From Mycobacterium adipatum (GTDB lineage Bacteria > Actinomycetota > Actinomycetes > Mycobacteriales > Mycobacteriaceae), in NCBI RefSeq assembly GCF_001644575.1, contig NZ_CP015596.1:992001-1056000 (forward strand): a stretch of DNA of 64,000 bases. Direction: 5' to 3'. Below are positions 7,758-15,805 of the stretch, in pieces. Below the pieces are notes generated by a model, which was not told where the DNA came from, did not search any database, and saw only the letters and a list, made by a program, of their open reading frames with translations. The translations under genes were made by a program, and so were the position numbers. Numbering within the stretch: the stretch's first letter is position 1; the number at the start of each line of letters is the position of its first letter.

Positions 7758-7910
7758 TCAGAACAACACGATGGCAGCCAGGACTCCCAGCAGCACGAGC
7801 GCGATGGCGCCGGCGCGGATGAGGGCAACGACCTGGTTATTGGTGTACTGGGGTGAGGGCTGCCAATCAGACGACGCCCCCGAACCCGGACCAAGCGGGT
7901 GTGCTCCCAT
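7758..7910 (-). CDS. 50-residue single-pass membrane miniprotein upstream of sodA
   Basis: A short frame encodes MGAHPLGPGSGASSDWQPSP, continuing through QYTNNQVVALIRAG to a C-terminal hydrophobic helix (AIALVLLGVLAAIVLF). The ATG at 7910 has AGGAG with a 6-bp spacer, which makes translation likely. The layout is a Gly/Ser-rich soluble N-terminus with a tail anchor. It lies 144 bp upstream of sodA on the same strand. No function is known to me. Confidence 0.72.
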   Translation of the reverse strand: MGAHPLGPGSGASSDWQPSPQYTNNQVVALIRAGAIALVLLGVLAAIVLF

Positions 7911-8141
7911 CACAAGCTCCTGACCTGCACGATCAAGTCATCCCCCAGTGAGATCTGTCACACGGTTTGTTGTGACGCCGATCATAGACCTTTGTTCGCC
8001 GGTAGAAAAATCGGGTCCGCCCCGCCCGCGGCGATGCAATCCGGGTGAACCGAAGTCGCGGTTGTCGGCCGCGCGTGGCCGCAGCTGTTTTGCTCCGGGG
8101 GGTTCGCGCAGCTGTTGATCGTCGCGTTTGGTGAGGCTTGG

Positions 8142-8230
8142 TTATCCACAGGAACTGGACAGAAGTCCAGGCAAAGGGACCGCCGCGGGGGTGCCGGGCC
8201 TGTGGATGAACCTGTGGAAACTGTGGATAG
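8142..8230. other. cluster of DnaA-box-like sequences
   Basis: Within the gene-free stretch 7911-8334 there are four matches to the 9-mer family TTATNCACA: TTATCCACA at 8142-8150 (+), and on the minus strand TCATCCACA (8209-8201), GTTTCCACA (8221-8213) and CTATCCACA (8230-8222). A perfect hairpin CTGGAC/GTCCAG (8155-8170) sits among them. No replication gene is nearby, so this is not oriC. The region may titrate DnaA or act as a DnaA-regulated promoter for the rhodanese gene. No other gene is seen in 7911-8334. Confidence 0.5.
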
Positions 8231-8334
8231 CCTAGAAATTGCTGCCGCCTCGCGGACACCGCCACACGGCAGGGATCCGGTGCGTCCGCATCCGGTGCAT
8301 GCCAGCATGGACGGCATGACCGGATGGAACGACC

Positions 8335-8676
8335 ATGGCTGACGGCGATATCCCACAGATCGAGGTCAGCGCGCTGCCGGTGACATTCGACGACTCGGTG
8401 GTGCTGCTCGACGTGCGGGAGCCCGACGAATGGCAGCGCGGGCATGTGGCCGGAGCCCAGCACATTCCGCTGGGTGACGTCCCTGCCCGGATTGACGAGA
8501 TCGACCGGGACGCCACGCTGTATGTCATCTGCCACGCCGGTGGGCGCTCCCAGCGCGTCGCGCAGTATCTGGTCCGCAACGGATTCGAACCGACCAATGT
8601 GACCGGCGGAATGCTGTCCTGGGTGCAGGCCGGGCGACCGGTGTGTACCGACGACGGCAACACCGGCACGGTCTGA
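8335..8676 (+). CDS. rhodanese-like sulfurtransferase, single domain
   Basis: A 113-residue single-domain rhodanese. The conserved LLDVREPDEWQRGHVAGAQH segment is followed by the active-site loop CHAGGRS, whose Cys would carry the persulfide sulfur. The RVAQYLVRNGFEPTNVTGGM segment is the usual helix and strand after the loop. It is probably a cytoplasmic sulfur carrier; the acceptor is unknown. The ATG has only a weak ribosome binding site. It lies downstream of the DnaA-box-like cluster and 20 bp before the next gene, so the two may be co-transcribed. Confidence 0.92.
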   Translation: MADGDIPQIEVSALPVTFDDSVVLLDVREPDEWQRGHVAGAQHIPLGDVPARIDEIDRDATLYVICHAGGRSQRVAQYLVRNGFEPTNVTGGMLSWVQAGRPVCTDDGNTGTV

Positions 8677-8696
8677 GCGCGTCGTAGGCTGGTCCG

Positions 8697-9731
8697 GTGA
8701 TCCAGGTCTGTGCCCAATGCGGGACGCGATGGAATGTGCGCGACCGCCAACGGGTCTGGTGCCCACGGTGCCGCGGCACGTTGCTCGCCCCCGGGGCCAC
8801 GGGAGCCCCCGGGGCGCCGCCGAGCCCCGGCAGGCCTGCCGCCGGCCGGCCGGGCAGCGCCCCCGCCGGCTACCGCTGGATCGCGGTGCGCCCCGGTGCA
8901 CCGCCGGCTCCCCGGCGTAAACGCGCCCCCCTGGGCCCGACCCCGCGCTACGCCTACATTCCGCGCTGGGGCCTCTACGACCGCTTCGACGACGGCGACA
9001 CGGCCGGCCAGGTCATCGCCGAACGCAGCGCCCCGGCGCCGGCCGCGGTGCGCCGCATGATCGTCGTGACCTTGGTGCTGCTGGGTGCGGCCGCGGTGCT
9101 GCACGTGCTCCGGTATGGACTGCTGTTGATCAACCGCAGCGTGCTGCTCGATCCGATCGTCGCGGCGCTGGGAACCTGGCTGCCGGTGGCGGCCAGCGCG
9201 GCGGCGTTCTTCGCCGTGGTGGCCACCGCACTGGTCCTGACCAACTGGCTGATCGCCCGCCGAGCGGCGGCGTACGCGCACGTGGGCAGCCCCGATCCCC
9301 GGTCGGCGCGCGAACTGTGGGCCGGCTGTCTGATCCCGTTCGTGAACCTGGTGCTGGCCCCGGTGTTCGTGATCGAACTGGCCCGGACCGAGCGGCGCAC
9401 CGGCCTGCGCATCGTCAGCTGGTGGATCACTTGGTTCTTCAGCTATGTGCTGTCGGTGGCGTCCATCGTGACCACGGTGCTCACGATCTTCTACGACGGT
9501 GCCCAGCGCATCGCCGACAACACCGTCATCACCACCGTCGCCTATCTGGTCGCGATGGCCGCGCTGCTGCTGATGCTGCAGGTGTACGAGGGTTTCGAGC
9601 GGCAGCCGGTGGACCGGCCGTCGCGGCGCTGGGTGATGGTCGCGGTCGGGGCGGCCGGTGCCGAGCGACCGGACACCGGCGGCGAATCCGGCGTTCCGGT
9701 TGAGGCCGAGGACCGGAACCCGGCAGCATAG
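8697..9731 (+). CDS. Rv3843c-like zinc-ribbon membrane protein (DUF4328 type)
   Basis: A 344-residue protein beginning (GTG) IQVCAQCGTRWNVRDRQRVW with CPRC, a two-CxxC zinc ribbon. A Pro/Gly/Ala linker follows, then about six membrane helices (VTLVLLGAAAVLHVL; AAAFFAVVATALVLTNWL; GCLIPFVNLVLAPVFVIEL; and onward) with the arrangement of DUF4328 proteins. It matches Rv3843c by its position next to glpQ1. Its function is unknown. The stop lies 4 bp before the glpQ1 start, so the two are surely co-transcribed. Confidence 0.8.
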   Translation: MIQVCAQCGTRWNVRDRQRVWCPRCRGTLLAPGATGAPGAPPSPGRPAAGRPGSAPAGYRWIAVRPGAPPAPRRKRAPLGPTPRYAYIPRWGLYDRFDDGDTAGQVIAERSAPAPAAVRRMIVVTLVLLGAAAVLHVLRYGLLLINRSVLLDPIVAALGTWLPVAASAAAFFAVVATALVLTNWLIARRAAAYAHVGSPDPRSARELWAGCLIPFVNLVLAPVFVIELARTERRTGLRIVSWWITWFFSYVLSVASIVTTVLTIFYDGAQRIADNTVITTVAYLVAMAALLLMLQVYEGFERQPVDRPSRRWVMVAVGAAGAERPDTGGESGVPVEAEDRNPAA

Positions 9732-9735
9732 CCAT

Positions 9736-10575
9736 ATGACCGCCGGGGACGCTGAGACTGCCGGACCGGCCACGACGGGCCACCCGTTCGTCGTGGCGCA
9801 CCGCGGGGCCTCCGCCGACCGGCCCGAGCACACCGTCGCGGCCTACGAACTCGCCCTTCAGGAGGGCGCGGACGCCGTCGAGTGCGACGTCCGGCTGACC
9901 CGCGACGGCCACCTCGTCTGCGTGCACGATCGCCGCGTCGACCGGACCTCGAACGGGTCCGGGCTGGTCTCGGAGATGACGCTCGCACAGCTGCGCGAAT
10001 TGGATTACGGCTCGTGGCACTCCGGCTGGCGGGACGGCGGAGCCGGCGGTGATACCGGGTTGCTGACACTGGACACCCTGGTGGGGCTGGTGCTGGACAC
10101 GAAGCGGCCGGTGAAGATCTTCATCGAGACCAAACACCCGGTGCGCTACGGCGCATTGGTGGAGAGCAAGGTGCTGGCTCTGCTGCACCGCTACGGCATC
10201 GCCGCGCCGGCGTCCGCGGACCTGGCCAGGGCGGTGGTCATGTCGTTCTCGGCCGCCGCGGTGTGGCGGATCCGGCGGGCGGCGCCCATGCTGCCGACCG
10301 TCCTACTGGGCGAGACGTCGCGCTTTCTGGGCGGTGGCGCCGCCACCACGGTCGGGGCGACGGCGGTGGGCCCCTCCATTGCGACCCTGCGCGAACACCC
10401 CGAACTGGTGGACAAGGCGGCCGCCCAGGGGCGTGCGCTGTACTGCTGGACCGTCGACCACTACGAGGATGTCCGGTACTGCCGGGATGTCGGGGTGGCG
10501 TGGGTGGCCACCAATCATCCCGGCCGTACCAAGGACTGGTTGGAGAACGGCCTCACCGGGGCCGGGCGGGACTGA
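9736..10575 (+). CDS. glpQ1: glycerophosphoryl diester phosphodiesterase
   Basis: A 279-residue GDPD-family enzyme that hydrolyses glycerophosphodiesters to glycerol-3-phosphate and an alcohol. Signature residues are visible: HRGASADRPEHT (catalytic His), VECDVRLTRDG (Glu/Asp metal ligands), VHDRRVDRTSNG (second His) and FIETKHP (Glu ligand). The C-terminal VAWVATNHPG is typical. No signal peptide is seen, so it is likely cytoplasmic. The gene follows the Rv3843c-like gene by 4 bp and converges on bfrB. Confidence 0.95.
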   Translation: MTAGDAETAGPATTGHPFVVAHRGASADRPEHTVAAYELALQEGADAVECDVRLTRDGHLVCVHDRRVDRTSNGSGLVSEMTLAQLRELDYGSWHSGWRDGGAGGDTGLLTLDTLVGLVLDTKRPVKIFIETKHPVRYGALVESKVLALLHRYGIAAPASADLARAVVMSFSAAAVWRIRRAAPMLPTVLLGETSRFLGGGAATTVGATAVGPSIATLREHPELVDKAAAQGRALYCWTVDHYEDVRYCRDVGVAWVATNHPGRTKDWLENGLTGAGRD

Positions 10576-10585
10576 CCGAAGCGAG

Positions 10586-11131
10586 TCAGAGATTGCCGCC
10601 GGCGGCCTTCGGGGCCGTCGGGTCGGCGCCTGCCGCGGCGAGCTCGCGGGCGACGAAGTCCTCCAGATGGAACAGGTTCGCCCCGGCCCGCTCGGAGATG
10701 CGCACCAGCGTCGTGATGGTCGCGACCTCTTCGATCTGTTCCTTGAGGAACCACTGCATGAACTGCTCGCCCAGGTAGTCGCCCTCTTCGCGGGCCACAC
10801 TGGCCAGCCGGGTCACCTGCTCGGTAACGGTGCGCTCCTGGTCGAGGGACAGCCGCAGGGCCTGCGCGGGGGTGTCGAACTGGTTCTGCACGGAATCGAT
10901 GCCGGGGATCTCGACGTCGATATCGCGGTCGAGCAGGTACTGCACGAGCATCATGGCGTGATTGCGTTCCTCGACGGCCTGGGCGTAGAAGTGCGCGGCC
11001 AGCTGCGGCAGGTCCGCACCGTCGAAGTAGACAGCGATGGCGACATACTGCTGCGACGCACTGAACTCACTGCGGATTTGCTCGCGGAGCAGTGCGTTGA
11101 ATTTGGTGTCCGGTGTGTTGACATCGCTCAT
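10586..11131 (-). CDS. bfrB: ferritin BfrB (iron storage)
   Basis: A 181-residue protein, the same length as Mtb BfrB, starting MSDVNTPDTKFNALLREQIR. The four-helix ferritin fold shows the ferroxidase residues in SEFSASQQYVA (Glu, Gln, Tyr) and AVEERNHAMM (Glu, Glu, His). It oxidises and stores iron in a 24-mer and has no heme-binding Met requirement. The ATG at 11131 is the family start; an in-frame extension upstream overlaps the regulatory region. An IdeR-like box lies about 50 bp upstream, consistent with known activation of mycobacterial bfrB by iron-loaded IdeR. Confidence 0.96.
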   Translation of the reverse strand: MSDVNTPDTKFNALLREQIRSEFSASQQYVAIAVYFDGADLPQLAAHFYAQAVEERNHAMMLVQYLLDRDIDVEIPGIDSVQNQFDTPAQALRLSLDQERTVTEQVTRLASVAREEGDYLGEQFMQWFLKEQIEEVATITTLVRISERAGANLFHLEDFVARELAAAGADPTAPKAAGGNL

Positions 11132-11183
11132 GCCGACCACAATAGGCCAGGTCAGGCGGCGTGTCATACAAGGTGACCCTTAA

Positions 11184-11202
11184 TCAGGGTAGCCACCCCT
11201 AA
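11184..11202 (-). promoter_or_regulatory. IdeR-like iron box upstream of bfrB
   Basis: On the minus strand the 19-mer TTAGGGGTGGCTACCCTGA matches 14 of 19 positions of the IdeR consensus TTAGGTTAGGCTAACCTAA, with the central GGCTA intact. It lies 53 bp before the bfrB start, a position suited to activation. A second degenerate half-site (TTAAGGGTCACCTT) is adjacent, and Mtb bfrB also has tandem boxes. Confidence 0.65.
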
Positions 11203-11265
11203 CCGTTGTGACGGTCGTTACGGCGTCGCCGAATAGTTTGCTGTGTGTGCGGGTTCCGGTGCGGT

Positions 11266-12477
11266 TCAGGGCTGGTCGGTATCGAGCACGTCGGCCGGCA
11301 CCGGTTCGTCGCGGGCCAATGCGCCGAACAGTCTCCCGGCGGCTTCGCTGTCCCACACCACAACCGATCCGACGTCGCTGGTGGTGTACTCCGCGATCGG
11401 GACGGTCGTCGCGGTCGGATCGTCTTGCAGCGCCCAGGCCAGCCGGGCCAGGTCCCAGATGTGACCGCCCTGATCGAGGGTGACCGCACCGGTGGCGGCG
11501 GCCGCCATCGGGTACCAGCGCAGCGGATTGAGCAGTACGGACGGGCTGGTCGCCCGTTTGAGCAGGGCGGACATGAAGGCCCGTTGATGTGTCATGCGGT
11601 CCAGATCGGCGCGGGCGGTGGCGCGCGAGCGGACGAAGCCGAGGGCATTGCGGCCGTCGAGTTCCTGGCAGCCCGCCGGCAGGGCGATGCCGGCAAGCGG
11701 ATCGTCGATCGGCTCCTGCGGGCACATCGTCACCCCGCCGACGGCGTCGACGAGCTCGGCGAAACCGCCGAAGCCGATCTCGGCGTAGTGGTCGAGCCGG
11801 ATCCCGGTCGCCTGCTCGACGGTTTGGACCAACAGCGCCGCGCCCCCGAAGGCGTACGCCGCGTTGATCTTGTCCTCGCCGTAGCCGGGGATCGGCACGT
11901 ACGAGTCGCGGGGCAGCGACACCAGTGTGGGTCGGGTCCCGGCGAACAACCCGCCGATGTGCAGCAACATCACGGTGTCGGTGCGGCCGTTGCCGGTGTC
12001 GCCGCCGGTGGCCAGCTCGCCCTGTTCGGCGTCGGACAGTCCCGCTCGGCTGTCGGATCCGACCAGCAACCAGGTGGTGCCGCTGCCCGCCGGTGGCCGG
12101 TCCGGGTAGTTGCCGAGCACGGCGGCGCGCTGCAGGGTCGAGTCGAGCCACCACGCGCCGGCCACGCCGGCACTGAGCAACAGCAGCCCGGCGGCCAGCA
12201 CCATCGACAGGAACCGGCGCAGCCGGCGCGGTCGTTTGGCCGATGGCCTGGGCGGTGGCGGCGCCGGAGTGGGCGCGACCGGTCGTCGTGGTGGTGGAGG
12301 TGGCGGTGGAGGCGGTACGGGCCGACGCTGGACGGGGGGCCGGCGCGGCGCAGCGGTGGGCGGTGTCGGCGGATTGGGTGGCCACACCGGTGGCGGGCGG
12401 TGGCGGGGGTCGCGGCGGATCTGCGGTGCCGGTTCCCGCCGGGGTGTCCCCCGACCATGCGGCGGGTTCTCGGTCAC
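11266..12477 (-). CDS. LytR-CpsA-Psr (LCP) family cell-wall ligase
   Basis: A 403-residue protein. A Pro/Arg-rich cytoplasmic N-terminus (with a run of nine prolines) precedes one membrane helix near residues 88-110 (FLSMVLAAGLLLLSAGVAGA). The extracellular LCP domain follows, with GSDSRAG, RTDTVMLLHI, SLPRDSYVPIPGYG, KINAAYAFGG and RSRATARADLDRM, which together hold the Asp and Arg residues that bind the polyprenyl pyrophosphate. LCP enzymes attach arabinogalactan to peptidoglycan in mycobacteria; this paralogue's exact substrate is not known. There is no LytR_C domain at the C-terminus. GTG start at 12477. Confidence 0.92.
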   Translation of the reverse strand: MTENPPHGRGTPRREPAPQIRRDPRHRPPPVWPPNPPTPPTAAPRRPPVQRRPVPPPPPPPPPRRPVAPTPAPPPPRPSAKRPRRLRRFLSMVLAAGLLLLSAGVAGAWWLDSTLQRAAVLGNYPDRPPAGSGTTWLLVGSDSRAGLSDAEQGELATGGDTGNGRTDTVMLLHIGGLFAGTRPTLVSLPRDSYVPIPGYGEDKINAAYAFGGAALLVQTVEQATGIRLDHYAEIGFGGFAELVDAVGGVTMCPQEPIDDPLAGIALPAGCQELDGRNALGFVRSRATARADLDRMTHQRAFMSALLKRATSPSVLLNPLRWYPMAAAATGAVTLDQGGHIWDLARLAWALQDDPTATTVPIAEYTTSDVGSVVVWDSEAAGRLFGALARDEPVPADVLDTDQP

Positions 12478-12508
12478 ACCTGCGAATGTACTGCTTGGCG
12501 GCGGGTTC

Positions 12509-13270
12509 TCAGCTCAACCAGTCCAGCTCGCCGGCCGCCAGCGAATAGCCGACGAAGGCCACCGCGTCGATCAGGCCGTGCGCCACGATCAACGGCCAGA
12601 GTCTGCCGGTGCGCATCCACACGTAGCCGAACACCAGGCCCATCACGATGTTGCCCAGCCCGGCGCTGTAGCCCTGGTAGAGGTGGTAGCCGCCGCGCAG
12701 CAATGCCGACATCAGCACCGCGACACCCGCGCCGACCTGCAGCTGACGCAACCTGGTGATGAGAAATGCGACGACGATGATCTCCTCGGCCCAGCCGTTG
12801 GCGAACGCGAGCAGCAGCAGCAGCGGGATCCGCCACCAGGTGTCGTTGAGTTCGGCGGGTTCCACCGCGGCACTGAGCCCCAGCAGGCGTGCGGCCACAT
12901 ACAGGGCTAGGCCGGGCACACCGATCAGTGCGGCCAGTCCGAGTCCGCCGGTCAGGTCGGGGTGCAGCCTGAACCGGCCGAGGCCGATCTGGGCGGGTCC
13001 GGTACCGGTGCGCGACAACAGGTAGAGACCGAGCGCGCCCCAGGCCAGCAGTTGGATGACCGAGGCGACGTTGAGGCCGAGGTCGATCAGGTCGAACGGG
13101 GAGCGGCGCTCGTTGAGTGCCACGGTCTGGCCGCCCAGCCCCAGCAGTACCGCCTCGATGAGGCGCAACAGCGCCACGTAGGCGCTCAGGCCGAACGTGA
13201 CCGCCAGCACGACGGCGATCTCGATCCGCAGCGTGCGAGCCGACGGCAGCGGCCCCGGGGAAGCGGTCAC
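12509..13270 (-). CDS. CPBP-family intramembrane protein (Abi/Rce1 type)
   Basis: A 253-residue protein with about seven or eight membrane helices. The CPBP motifs are recognisable: paired Glu in WAEEIIVVAF (the usual Arg after EExxx is absent), His in RGGYHLYQG and His in VAHGLIDAVAF. Homologues include Rce1-like prenyl-protein proteases and bacteriocin self-immunity proteins, but most bacterial members have no known substrate. GTG start at 13270; it lies 31 bp upstream of the LCP gene on the same strand, so they may form an operon. Confidence 0.85.
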   Translation of the reverse strand: MTASPGPLPSARTLRIEIAVVLAVTFGLSAYVALLRLIEAVLLGLGGQTVALNERRSPFDLIDLGLNVASVIQLLAWGALGLYLLSRTGTGPAQIGLGRFRLHPDLTGGLGLAALIGVPGLALYVAARLLGLSAAVEPAELNDTWWRIPLLLLLAFANGWAEEIIVVAFLITRLRQLQVGAGVAVLMSALLRGGYHLYQGYSAGLGNIVMGLVFGYVWMRTGRLWPLIVAHGLIDAVAFVGYSLAAGELDWLS

Positions 13271-13292
13271 CGCCGCCAGGCTAATAGGCGGA

Positions 13293-14084
13293 TCAGATAC
13301 GCCGCGCGCGCAGCCCGTTGAGGAACGGGCAACCCATCAGCAAGCGGATGGCCTGGCTGAGACCGGTGACATCGTCGACGGGCTTGGCGAAGGGCAGCCG
13401 CACATCGTGATCGCCGGACTCGTCCTCGACCCGCAGCTGTACGCCGTAGCGGTCCAGGCCGAGCGGTCGGACCCGGCCGCTGCGCAGGGTCTGGGGCAGC
13501 CGGGTGGCCAGTCGGTCCACGACGTCGCGGTGCGCGGATTCCAGGTGCCGCAGCCAGCACGACTCCAGCCCGCAGAAGGGATCGGGCCGCGCCGCCAGCA
13601 GTGCGCCCACGCCCACGGACTCCGCGCCGGTGGAATCGGCGACCACCACCGATTCGATCTCCAGCCGCGCCAGCGCGTACCGGGTGTCCCCGCGGGAGGC
13701 GTCGGCGCTACCGGTATTCACCTGTAGCAGAGCAGGATTCGGGTTATCGGCGGCCACCATGTCGAGCATCCCGGCGATCTCGCCGTCCGGCACCAGGAAC
13801 ATCCGGCCCTGGATCCAGACCAGCGAGCGCACCGGCTCGCGTAACGGCAGCGGCGCGTAATCGGTCATCTCCAACACGGCCTGCGCACCCGCGGAGCCGG
13901 CCGAGACCACCATGGCGGCCAGCAGACCGTCGGCGGGGATGGTGATGGCGAAAGAGCCGTCGTCGAGCAGATGGTGGACCGGCGTGGTGGCGGGTTCGAG
14001 GCCCTCCACGGCCAGCATCGCGCCGCCGGCGCGGGCGCACGCGCTGCGGATCCGCTCGGCTGTCGTCGGTGCCGTCACAGACAT
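13293..14084 (-). CDS. Rv3839-like protein (DUF2470 C-terminal domain), iron-regulated
   Basis: A 263-residue protein corresponding to Rv3839, which in Mtb is induced by low iron. The N-terminal two thirds resemble the heme-utilisation/pyridoxamine-oxidase-like split-barrel family. The C-terminal 75 residues (HRDVVDRLATRLPQTLRSGR onward) fit DUF2470. No signal peptide is seen. The start ATG lies 20 bp from an IdeR-like box, so repression by IdeR-iron is likely. A role in heme or siderophore iron use is inferred, not shown. Confidence 0.82.
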   Translation of the reverse strand: MSVTAPTTAERIRSACARAGGAMLAVEGLEPATTPVHHLLDDGSFAITIPADGLLAAMVVSAGSAGAQAVLEMTDYAPLPLREPVRSLVWIQGRMFLVPDGEIAGMLDMVAADNPNPALLQVNTGSADASRGDTRYALARLEIESVVVADSTGAESVGVGALLAARPDPFCGLESCWLRHLESAHRDVVDRLATRLPQTLRSGRVRPLGLDRYGVQLRVEDESGDHDVRLPFAKPVDDVTGLSQAIRLLMGCPFLNGLRARRI

Positions 14085-14103
14085 CTGACCACCTTCCGGT
14101 TAG

Positions 14104-14122
14104 TGAGGTAAGCCTTACTTAA
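14104..14122. promoter_or_regulatory. IdeR-like iron box between the Rv3839-like gene and pheA
   Basis: TGAGGTAAGCCTTACTTAA, read on the minus strand as TTAAGTAAGGCTTACCTCA, matches 15 of 19 bases of the IdeR consensus and is itself nearly palindromic (GTAAGCCTTAC). It lies 20 bp upstream of the Rv3839-like start and about 80 bp upstream of pheA. Its position over the likely promoter of the minus gene fits repression. Confidence 0.78.
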
Positions 14123-14201
14123 CTACATCCGGGGTGGGATGTGCAAGGTTTCCTCCGTCGGTGCACGGGTGGGCAGGCGCCGAGCCACTAGGGTTGAGGG
14201 C

Positions 14202-15131
14202 GTGCCGCGTATCGCCTACCTCGGGCCGGAGGGGACCTTCACCGAGGCGGCGCTGCTGCAGATGGTGGCCGGTGACATGGTGCCGCCCGGCGGTGCGGCC
14301 GGCGAGGTCGTCCCGCTGCCCTACGACAGTGCCGGCGGCGCGCTGGAGGCGATCCGCACCGGTGACACCGACTACGCGTGCGTACCGATCGAGAATTCGA
14401 TCGACGGCTCGGTGATCCCCACTCTCGACGGCCTGGCCGACGGTTCCGCGCTGCAGATCTATGCCGAGCACACCCTGGATGTCGCGTTCACCATCGTCAC
14501 CCGGGCCGGGCTGGCCGCGGCCGATATCGACACCGTCGCCGCCTTCCCCGTCGCGGCCGCGCAGGTCCGCAAGTGGCTGGCCGCCGAACTGCCGCAGGCC
14601 CGCATCGTGCCGGCCTACTCCAATGCCGCCGCGGCCCAGGATGTCGCCGGCGGTGGCGCCGACGCCGGGGTGAGCACGGCGCTGGCCGCGCAGCGCTACG
14701 GACTGACCGTGCTGGCCGCCGATATCGTCGACGAGGCCAGCGCGCGCACCCGCTTCGTCCTGGTCGGCGCGCCGGGTACCCCGCCGGCCCGTACCGGTGC
14801 CGACCGCACCTCGGTCGTGTTGCGCCTGGACAATGTGCCCGGGGCGCTGGTGTCGGCGATGACCGAACTGTCCATCCGCGGTATCGATCTGACCCGCATC
14901 GAATCACGGCCCACCCGAACGGAATTGGGCACCTACAAGTTCTTCCTCGACTGGGCCGGTCACATCGACGACGAAGCCGTGGGCGAGGCGCTCAAGGCGC
15001 TGCACCGGCGCTGCGCCGATGTGCGCTACCTGGGTTCGTGGCCGACCGGCGCGGCGATCGGGGCGCTACCGCCGCCGGTTGACGAGGCGGCACGCTGGTT
15101 GCAGGCGACACGGACAGGAGGATCGGCATGA
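14202..15131 (+). CDS. pheA: prephenate dehydratase
   Basis: A 309-residue enzyme converting prephenate to phenylpyruvate in phenylalanine synthesis. The periplasmic-binding-like PDT domain starts IAYLGPEGTFTEAAL and ends with the TRFVLVG motif that holds the catalytic Thr. It is followed by an ACT regulatory domain with GALVSAMTEL and ESRPTRTELGTYKF (the Phe-binding GALV and ESRP motifs), so feedback inhibition by Phe is expected. The GTG at 14202 is the start that begins the domain correctly; an in-frame upstream ATG would overlap the promoter. The stop overlaps the next start by 4 bases (ATGA). Confidence 0.96.
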   Translation: MPRIAYLGPEGTFTEAALLQMVAGDMVPPGGAAGEVVPLPYDSAGGALEAIRTGDTDYACVPIENSIDGSVIPTLDGLADGSALQIYAEHTLDVAFTIVTRAGLAAADIDTVAAFPVAAAQVRKWLAAELPQARIVPAYSNAAAAQDVAGGGADAGVSTALAAQRYGLTVLAADIVDEASARTRFVLVGAPGTPPARTGADRTSVVLRLDNVPGALVSAMTELSIRGIDLTRIESRPTRTELGTYKFFLDWAGHIDDEAVGEALKALHRRCADVRYLGSWPTGAAIGALPPPVDEAARWLQATRTGGSA

Positions 15132-15805
15132 CGGGGCGGCTGGTGCTGGTGCGGCACGGACAGTCTTACGGCAACGTCGAGCGCCGACTGGACACCCGGC
15201 CGCCGGGCGCCGCCCTGACCGACCTGGGCCATCACCAGGCACGCACCTTCGCCCGTGGCTGGACGACCCCGATCGCCATGGTGGCGCACTCGGTGGCGAT
15301 CCGGGCCCGCGAGACGGCCGCCGGTATCGCCGGACACCACGACCTGGCGACCCATGAGTTCGAGGGCATCCACGAGGTCCAGGTCGGCGAGCTGGAGAAC
15401 CGCAACGACGACGAGGCGATCGAGGCCTTCGAGGCGGTCTACCGCAGCTGGCACCAGGGCGACCTGGACGTACCGGTGCCCGGCGGCGAGACCGGACAAC
15501 AGGTGCTCGACCGGGTGGTGCCGGTACTGACGGAGCTACGGCTGCGTCACCTCGATGACCACCGCTGGCCCGGGGATATCGTCGTGGTCAGCCACGGCGC
15601 GGCGATCCGGTTGGTGGCGTCCGTGCTCGCCGGCGTCGACGGTGCGTTCGCGCTGGACCACCATCTCAACAACACCGAATCGGTGATCCTCAGCCCGATC
15701 ACCGACGGGCGGTGGAGTTGCGTGCGCTGGGGCCCGCTGACCCCGCCGTTCTATCCCGACGCCGCCGAGCGGGACGCCGCGGACACCGCCGGGCCGATGG
15801 GCTGA
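15128..15805 (+). CDS. histidine phosphatase (phosphoglycerate-mutase-like), Rv3837c-like
   Basis: A 225-residue histidine phosphatase superfamily member. The phosphohistidine is His10 in LVLVRHGQSYGN; the second His is in VVVSHGAAIRL, and Arg and Glu in the middle complete the pocket. It corresponds to Rv3837c downstream of pheA. The ribosome binding site AGGAGG lies 6 bp before the ATG and overlaps the end of pheA. The substrate is unknown; it is unlikely to be glycolytic given the context. Confidence 0.9.
   Translation: MTGRLVLVRHGQSYGNVERRLDTRPPGAALTDLGHHQARTFARGWTTPIAMVAHSVAIRARETAAGIAGHHDLATHEFEGIHEVQVGELENRNDDEAIEAFEAVYRSWHQGDLDVPVPGGETGQQVLDRVVPVLTELRLRHLDDHRWPGDIVVVSHGAAIRLVASVLAGVDGAFALDHHLNNTESVILSPITDGRWSCVRWGPLTPPFYPDAAERDAADTAGPMG

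Noticed and set aside
8142..8230. Replication origin suggested by DnaA-box-like sequences.
   Set aside because: No dnaA, dnaN, rpmH or AT-rich unwinding element is nearby, and gene order places oriC elsewhere.
8232..9833. A 533-codon minus-strand frame opposite the rhodanese and Rv3843c-like genes.
   Set aside because: His/Arg/Gly-rich product without recognisable domains; the plus-strand genes have clear motifs and ribosome context.
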